A stretch of DNA of 10,178 nt from contig CAADSF010000388.1 of the NCBI GenBank assembly GCA_900751035.1, positions 1 to 10,178 on the forward strand. The letters run 5' to 3'. Positions 5,908 to 10,178 of this stretch are shown piece by piece (the stretch's first letter is position 1; each line of letters begins with the position of its first letter). The stretch is from an uncultured Oscillospiraceae bacterium. GTDB taxonomy: Bacteria; Bacillota; Clostridia; Oscillospirales; Oscillospiraceae. A program made the translations under genes and the position numbers. The notes under the pieces are model-generated. The model had not been told where the DNA came from. It did not search any database and worked only from the letters and a program-made list of their open reading frames with translations.

Positions 5908-6477
5908 ATGAGCAGCTATATCAACCTCACATCCTGCCGGGAGCTGGCGGAAGACCTGCGGCGTCACATGGACGACCCGGCGCAGGCGCGTATGGCTGCT
6001 CAGTCTGCGCTGCAGCAGCTGGAGGGTCAGACCTGTCAAAAGGAGATCGAAGCTCTGCAAAAGGCCTCGCGGGCTCTGGCGTCGTTGGAGTCGGACATCA
6101 GCAGCCTGCACCGCAAGCTTCTCGCAGTCGCGGATTGCTATGAGCAGACCGAGCAGTCCGTTACGCAGATGCTGCTTTCAACGCTTCCGGCTCCGGAATT
6201 CTTTGAATCCGGCGGCTCCGCCGCCGCATATGCGCCCGCACCGCAGAACGAAGCTGTGCACACACCGGGTTCCATATCCCGGACCTTACCGAAAATACCT
6301 GAAACGCTGAGTCATGCCGTGGGCCGGCTTGCGCAGCGGCGCCCGGAACACTGGGTACAGGCAGTGCCTTTTTCATCCAGTTTTCAGATTCAGGGCAACG
6401 AAATCGCAGAAGACTGGCTGGTCAGAACGATGCTGGATGAAATAAACGGCAGCATCTCAGACGCAGAAAGGATTTGA
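5908..6477 (+). CDS. Helical T7SS-associated protein, putative effector partner
   Basis: I do not recognise a named family for this 189-residue protein. Residues 1-92 are predicted by eye as a helical hairpin about the size of a WXG100 protein but without W-x-G; helix 2 ends in YEQTE (78-82), a YxxxE element, within a stretch resembling the end of WXG100 protein 3. A low-complexity Ala/Pro/Ser segment (93-130) links it to a C-terminal part (130-189) with two short amphipathic helices and a Trp-containing IAEDWLVRTMLDEI. No signal peptide or membrane span is seen. The RBS GGAGAGGA is 7 nt before the ATG, just after the strong hairpin. It is 13 nt upstream of the cysteine-peptidase protein, which suggests it is a dedicated partner or targeting factor for it, as small helical proteins are for LXG toxins. 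Function is inferred from position. Confidence 0.8.
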   Translation: MSSYINLTSCRELAEDLRRHMDDPAQARMAAQSALQQLEGQTCQKEIEALQKASRALASLESDISSLHRKLLAVADCYEQTEQSVTQMLLSTLPAPEFFESGGSAAAYAPAPQNEAVHTPGSISRTLPKIPETLSHAVGRLAQRRPEHWVQAVPFSSSFQIQGNEIAEDWLVRTMLDEINGSISDAERI

Positions 6478-6490
6478 AGGGAGCACTACT

Positions 6491-7636
6491 ATGCAGAATC
6501 AAACACACATTGTTGACCCCGTCATGCTGGAAGAGCAGGCGCAGCGGCTGTCGAGCGCGGTCAGCCGCGCAAAAACGTCCGCATCCGTTACAGAAAGAGC
6601 CTATAGCAGAGATCTTGTCCGCCAGTCCGGGCGCGATCTGACTATGATAAGGTACGCGCTGTATACCGTGACAAGAAGGACGCGGGATCTGTATCATGAC
6701 GTCTCGCTTCTGGATAACGCGCTTGTCGAAATTGCCGACGCCGCAAGAGCGGCGGACGCACGTGCGGCGCTGAAGATCGACACCGGCCGTGACAGCCGGA
6801 CGCCGGACAATCCTTTTCTCCCGCCCGCTCTGGGCTGGATCTTACGCCTCATCATTTCCCACTTCCGCAAATATTTCACCACAGATTCGGCTCATGTGAA
6901 GCCGCTCCTCCCGCCGCTGGTCATCCGCCCAGACAGCTCCGGCAAAAACAGTGCGAGCAGCGCCTCCACCTCAGACAAGACGACGTCCGGCGGAAGCAGC
7001 CCGGCTTCGTCCTCCGGCGAAAACAGCAGACACGGCGCCAGCGTGTCGAACACGACCGGCTCCGTTCCGTCCACGGACGCAAGCGACGTCCAGCCGAATC
7101 CGGGGTATACAAAGCAGATTCCTGTATCTGAAAACCTGAAACGATATGCAGAAGACGGAAAATACAGCGACTTCCACGTTGTTTCGAATTTCAGCCGCGA
7201 ATACTGTCAGGAACAGAAATGGAAAAACAACTGCACCACAACTGCAGAGGCAATCGCCTATTCGATCAAGCATCAGCGCTGGACAAGCCAATTTGATATG
7301 ACATGGATCAACGGCGCCGGTGCAAAGTGGGACCACAGCATTCAAATTGAATCCGGCACCTGGACAGAAACGCAGAAGATGAGCAAAATGTACGAGCTGC
7401 TGAGCGGTGGAACACCCGTCATTCTGAACTGCGTTGAAACATACAACAACAATATCGGCCACACCGTAACCGTAATCGGCATTCGTGGTGGAGCCGATCC
7501 TAACAACCTGACCTACGCCGATTTCCTGATCGTCGACCCTGCCGACGGTGCCGTAAAGACGCTTCAGGAGATGAACAACAGCCGCCACGTCATCATTGAT
7601 GACAACTCCGGCTGGAACCTGAAAATACCGAAATAA
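6491..7636 (+). CDS. Candidate T7SS effector with C39/papain-like cysteine-peptidase domain
   Basis: A 381-residue protein in three parts. Residues 1-95 are helical, WXG100-like in length but without W-x-G, and suit a secretion-targeting module. After a hydrophobic stretch (about 111-124, PPALGWILRLIISHF) comes a Ser/Thr/Gly-rich linker (about 148-200). Residues 215-381 look like a papain-fold peptidase of the C39-like group: candidate nucleophile C248 in NNCTTTAEAIAYS, candidate His324 in GHTVTVIGI and candidate Asp349 in DFLIVDPADG, in the order and spacing of a Cys-His-Asp triad. The RBS GAAGGGAG precedes the ATG. The partner-like helical protein is immediately upstream and a DUF4176 protein 12 nt downstream. 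There is no classical signal peptide. An exported protease, peptidoglycan-active enzyme or toxin are all possible; the target is unknown and no clear immunity gene follows. Confidence 0.82.
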   Translation: MQNQTHIVDPVMLEEQAQRLSSAVSRAKTSASVTERAYSRDLVRQSGRDLTMIRYALYTVTRRTRDLYHDVSLLDNALVEIADAARAADARAALKIDTGRDSRTPDNPFLPPALGWILRLIISHFRKYFTTDSAHVKPLLPPLVIRPDSSGKNSASSASTSDKTTSGGSSPASSSGENSRHGASVSNTTGSVPSTDASDVQPNPGYTKQIPVSENLKRYAEDGKYSDFHVVSNFSREYCQEQKWKNNCTTTAEAIAYSIKHQRWTSQFDMTWINGAGAKWDHSIQIESGTWTETQKMSKMYELLSGGTPVILNCVETYNNNIGHTVTVIGIRGGADPNNLTYADFLIVDPADGAVKTLQEMNNSRHVIIDDNSGWNLKIPK

Positions 7637-7648
7637 AGGAGAAGGAAT

Positions 7649-8065
7649 ATGTCTGAACTGTTATTGCCCATCGGCAGTGTCGTGCAGCTGCGCGAGGCGG
7701 AAAAGCCGGTTATGATCTTCGGCGTTTACCAGCAGCGCATGACGGACGGGAGAACCTTTGATTACATCGGCGAGGCGTATCCCGAGGGCTTCCTCGGCGG
7801 GCAGTCCAATCTGCTGTTTGACGCGGAGGACATTGCCGCGGTGCTGTTTACCGGTTATCAGACGCCGGAATATGAAAGCCTGATGACCCGCGCAGCGGCG
7901 CATTTTGCGCAGGAAACCGGCAAAGCATCTGATGAGGATGAAGCGGATGAAGAGCCGCTCCCCGCGTTCAGCGCGGAGGAGGAAGCGGCCTTTGCGGAGG
8001 CCTATGAAAGCGCCGACAAGGATGCCCCGCTGGTCCTGCCGGGCGAAGAGACGCAGACGCCATGA
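7649..8065 (+). CDS. DUF4176 family protein with acidic C-terminal tail
   Basis: A 138-residue cytoplasmic protein. Residues 4-78 carry the DUF4176 pattern: LLPIGSVVQL at the start, VMIFGVYQ, the central FDYIGEAYPEGFLG motif, then NLLFDAEDIAAVLFTGYQTPE. DUF4176 proteins occur repeatedly next to LXG toxins and WXG100-like factors in Firmicutes T7SSb loci, where they are thought to act as chaperones or adaptors. The gene follows the cysteine-peptidase gene after 12 nt with a strong AAAGGAGAAGG RBS, so a role with that protein is likely. Residues 92-138 form an extended Glu/Asp/Ala-rich tail that is probably disordered and is longer than the domain needs. The next gene overlaps by 4 nt (ATGA). 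The family call rests on the PEGFLG motif and the IGSVV opening. Confidence 0.85.
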   Translation: MSELLLPIGSVVQLREAEKPVMIFGVYQQRMTDGRTFDYIGEAYPEGFLGGQSNLLFDAEDIAAVLFTGYQTPEYESLMTRAAAHFAQETGKASDEDEADEEPLPAFSAEEEAAFAEAYESADKDAPLVLPGEETQTP

Positions 8066-8802
8066 TTTCTCTGAGCCGGTATTCCACCGCCAGTCTGACG
8101 CTGCTTGGCGGGCGGGAGGAGCAGCAGGATGCGTATTGTCTGGAGCGGCGGCGCGGAGAGATCCTTGCGGCGGTCTGCGACGGGATCGGCGGTCTGCCGG
8201 ACGGCGCGGAGGCCAGCCGGAGCGCCGTGCAGGCCCTGCTGCGCACGTTTCACGAAAACCCGCAGGCTGCGCCCTCCTACCTCTACCGGCAGACGATTGA
8301 CTGGATGGACCGGGCTGTTGCAGAGCAGACCGCCGGAGGCGGCTCGACCATTGTGAGCGTCTGGGTGCGCAGCTGCGGGCTGTACTGGCTGTCCATCGGC
8401 GACAGCGGCCTGTTCCTCCTGCGCGGCGGCAGCCTGCAGCGGCTTGCTCCGGAGCATAATTACGCCGCGCTCTTAAAGCAGCGGCTGGAAAAGGGCGAGA
8501 TCAGCCGACTGCTCTATGACCGGGAGATCGGACGCGGCCGGGCGCTGACAAGCTATCTGGGGATGAACGGCATCAGCCTTTATGCGCAGAACCAGTACCC
8601 GCTGACGCTCGAACGGGGCGACGTGATCCTGCTGTGCTCCGACGGGCTGCTGCAGGCGCTCGGCACGCAGGCGCTGGAGGCGCTGCTTTCCCAGCCCGGC
8701 GCCGCGCAGCAGCTGGCAAAAAGGCTCCGGACCGCGCTGCTGGCCCACAGCGGCAGTATGCAGGACAATACCACGCTGGTCCTGATTAAACGACACCGAT
8801 AA
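8062..8802 (+). CDS. PP2C-type Ser/Thr protein phosphatase
   Basis: A 246-residue metal-dependent phosphatase, the usual size of a bacterial single-domain PP2C. The motifs are in order: REEQQDAY (18-25, D23), VCDGIGG (38-44, D40), GGSTIVSV (93-100), SIGDSGLFLLR (111-121, D114), ALTSYLGM (161-168), LLCSDGL (190-196, D194) and DNTTLVLI (235-242, D235). The Asp residues expected to hold the Mn/Mg centre are present, so activity is likely. There is no transmembrane segment. Its start overlaps the DUF4176 gene by an ATGA and the FHA gene follows after 16 nt. The likely substrates are phosphothreonines made by a Hanks-type kinase encoded nearby, possibly on the FHA protein or EssC; no kinase is in the window, so this is inferred. 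Confidence 0.92.
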   Translation: MISLSRYSTASLTLLGGREEQQDAYCLERRRGEILAAVCDGIGGLPDGAEASRSAVQALLRTFHENPQAAPSYLYRQTIDWMDRAVAEQTAGGGSTIVSVWVRSCGLYWLSIGDSGLFLLRGGSLQRLAPEHNYAALLKQRLEKGEISRLLYDREIGRGRALTSYLGMNGISLYAQNQYPLTLERGDVILLCSDGLLQALGTQALEALLSQPGAAQQLAKRLRTALLAHSGSMQDNTTLVLIKRHR

Positions 8803-8818
8803 AGGGAGACGAGACAGA

Positions 8819-10178
8819 ATGAAAAAAGTGCTTTGTAACATGAATCACTACTACGATGCGGACAAGTTCTCGACTTGCCCGCATTGCGCGCGGGCAAAGG
8901 CATTTTTGGAGCGCTCCGCACCGGCGGCCCAGCACTCCGAGCCGTCCGCACAGGATGCGCCCGCAAGAGCCGGATACTGGAGTCTCGATGATCTGCGCGG
9001 GAAAACCGCCCTGTCGGACACCCCGGCTCCCGGCTTCTCCGCTCCCCTGCCGCAGGAGCCGGGCGACCTGAACATCATGCACACCACGCCCCTGTTCCAG
9101 CCGGACGAGATGCCGCTGCCGGTTCCGCCTGCGCCTGCGCAGGAGCAGCCGCATTGTCCGAGCTGCGGTGCGCGGTTGAGCAGGCAGCAGCCGTTTTGCC
9201 CGTTCTGCGGTGCGCGGACAGACGAAGCGGCTCCGCCCGCACCTGCACCCGTGCAGGAACAGCCGCGTTGTCCGAGCTGCGGTATGCAGTTAAACAAACG
9301 GCAGCCGTTTTGTCCGTTCTGCGGCGTGCGGATAGACGAACCGGTTCCGCCCGCGCCCGTGCAGGAGCAGCCGCATTGTCCGAGCTGCGGTGCGCAGCTG
9401 CGCAGGCAGCAGCCGTTCTGCCCGTTCTGCGGCGTGCGGATAGACGAACCGGTTCCGTCTGCACCTGTGCCGGCACAGCAGCCGGAACCGATATCCGAGC
9501 CGGAGCCGCCGTTTATCCCGATTTCCGAGCCGGAACCCGAACCGGTACAGCCATTTATCCCGATTCCCGAACCGGAGCCCGAACCGGTACAGCCGGTTCC
9601 TGATTCGGAACCCGAACCGGAGCAGCCGCCCGCCCCGGCTCCGGAGCCGGAGGCAGAGCCCGAAACATCCCCGGAAGCGACCCCCGTTCCGGTCATCGAG
9701 CCGGAGCGGGAATCTGTGCCTTTCCCCGCTCCTGCTTCCACGCCTGTTCAGCCGCCAAAACCGGCGTTTTCCCCGGCCTTCGTGCCGGGCGACGGGCGCA
9801 CGCACATTCTGTATGCCGGGGAGACGAATCAGATCGAGCCTGTGGTCGGCTGGCTGGTCTGCGTGCTGGGCAGCCAGCAGGGACTGTCGTTCCCGCTTTC
9901 CGGCGGCAGGAACCGCATCGGACGCTCCGCGGACATGGACGTGTGTCTCAGCTCGGATCCTGAGGTTTCCCGGAATATGCACTGCATCCTCACGTTTGAC
10001 CCGGCCTCGGAGGCGTTTTACCTGCAGGCCGGGGACGGGCGCGGGCTGACGTATCTGAACGGCACGCTGCTGCTGAACCCGATGCAGCTGAAAGCGCACG
10101 ATCTGATTCGCGTCGGCGCGACGACGCTTCTGTTCGTCCCGCTGTGCGGAGAATCGTTCCACTGGAGCACCTACTTTC
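8819..10178 (+). CDS. Zinc-ribbon/Pro-Glu-rich/FHA domain protein, 3'-truncated by window edge
   Basis: The frame is open from ATG 8819 (GGGAG about 10 nt upstream) to the window end: 453 codons and no stop. Residues 1-25 hold a first zinc-binding motif, C6-x3-H10 followed by CPHC (C20, C23). Three tandem zinc ribbons follow, each CPSCG then FCPFCG, with cysteines at 113/116/127/130, 151/154/165/168 and 187/190/201/204. A Pro/Glu-rich linker (about 217-320) includes two 14-residue PFIPI repeats. The FHA domain starts near 343: GRS (368-370) and VSRNMHC with the conserved Ser and His, then LTYLNG; these are the phosphothreonine-binding residues. A THIL segment (near 330) could carry a phospho-acceptor Thr, as in other FHA proteins of this layout. 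The FHA ends FVPLCGESFHW, so few residues are probably missing. It is likely the phospho-reader partner of the adjacent PP2C. Confidence 0.88.
   Translation, partial: MKKVLCNMNHYYDADKFSTCPHCARAKAFLERSAPAAQHSEPSAQDAPARAGYWSLDDLRGKTALSDTPAPGFSAPLPQEPGDLNIMHTTPLFQPDEMPLPVPPAPAQEQPHCPSCGARLSRQQPFCPFCGARTDEAAPPAPAPVQEQPRCPSCGMQLNKRQPFCPFCGVRIDEPVPPAPVQEQPHCPSCGAQLRRQQPFCPFCGVRIDEPVPSAPVPAQQPEPISEPEPPFIPISEPEPEPVQPFIPIPEPEPEPVQPVPDSEPEPEQPPAPAPEPEAEPETSPEATPVPVIEPERESVPFPAPASTPVQPPKPAFSPAFVPGDGRTHILYAGETNQIEPVVGWLVCVLGSQQGLSFPLSGGRNRIGRSADMDVCLSSDPEVSRNMHCILTFDPASEAFYLQAGDGRGLTYLNGTLLLNPMQLKAHDLIRVGATTLLFVPLCGESFHWSTYF
9140..9469 (+). repeat. Three tandem zinc-ribbon-coding repeats, about 114 and 108 bp
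   Basis: Units begin at CAGGAGCAGCCGCATTGT (9140), CAGGAACAGCCGCGTTGT (9254) and CAGGAGCAGCCGCATTGT (9362), giving steps of 114 and 108 bp, both whole codons. Each unit encodes one CPSCG...FCPFCG ribbon plus a Pro/Ala-rich spacer. The near-identical DNA suggests recent duplication. Unit 2 is slightly longer upstream and has a diverged MQLNKR stretch. Confidence 0.8.
9509..9592 (+). repeat. Two 42-bp repeats in the Pro/Glu linker
   Basis: Two in-frame copies encode PFIPI[SP]EPEPEPVQ, starting at 9509 and 9551. At DNA level they differ at a few positions, mostly silent. They are part of a longer Pro/Glu-rich low-complexity stretch, probably a stiff spacer between the zinc ribbons and the FHA domain. 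Confidence 0.75.

Noticed and set aside
9140..9469. Regularly spaced repeats considered as a CRISPR-like array
   Set aside because: The repeats are in-frame codons for zinc ribbons, the unit is too long, and the spacers encode related Pro/Ala-rich sequence.
8851..9741. Minus-strand frame with striking Gly/Ser repeats
   Set aside because: It mirrors the Pro/Glu linker and zinc-ribbon repeats of the FHA protein on the opposite strand. The + strand has RBS, zinc ribbons and an FHA domain; the minus frame has none of these.

Overview
The window is the core of a type VIIb secretion system (T7SSb, the ESX/WXG100 pathway of Firmicutes). All convincing genes are on the + strand. The GC-rich sequence, purine-rich Shine-Dalgarno sites, tight gene packing, LytTR regulator, YukD/EsaB protein and FHA protein with an N-terminal zinc ribbon all suggest a GC-rich Clostridia genome, perhaps a gut Oscillospiraceae/Ruminococcaceae. 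No 16S, tRNA or other taxonomic marker is present, so the placement is an inference.

Left block (1-4009): the 3' part of the EssC/YukB secretion ATPase (two intact P-loop ATPase domains and a third degenerate one), a receiver-LytTR response regulator, an unrecognised 154-residue protein whose first half follows the pattern of EspG chaperones, and the ubiquitin-like EsaB/YukD. These genes are separated by 6 nt or overlap by 7 and 4 nt, so they form one transcription unit.

Central control region (4010-4150): this non-coding gap holds two 9-bp direct repeats that fit the LytTR operator consensus with the canonical 12-bp spacer. A -10-like TACAAT with no good -35 follows. The regulator encoded about 740 bp upstream therefore probably activates the operon that starts here.

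Substrate block (4151-7636): five consecutive small WXG100-type proteins, then a very strong hairpin, a 189-residue helical protein, and a 381-residue protein with a helical N-terminus, a Ser/Thr-rich linker and a papain/C39-like cysteine-peptidase C-terminus. The last is the best candidate effector in the window.

Right block (7649-10178): a DUF4176 protein typical of T7SSb toxin neighbourhoods, a PP2C-type Ser/Thr phosphatase, and a protein with N-terminal zinc ribbons, a Pro/Glu-rich linker and a C-terminal FHA domain that runs off the window edge. The phosphatase and FHA pair point to phosphothreonine control of the machine; a kinase would be expected outside the window.

Working model (inference): EssC and EsaB with membrane partners outside the window form the machine, LytTR switches on the substrate operon, WXG100 pairs and helical partners deliver the cysteine-peptidase protein, DUF4176 assists the substrate, and PP2C/FHA tune activity.
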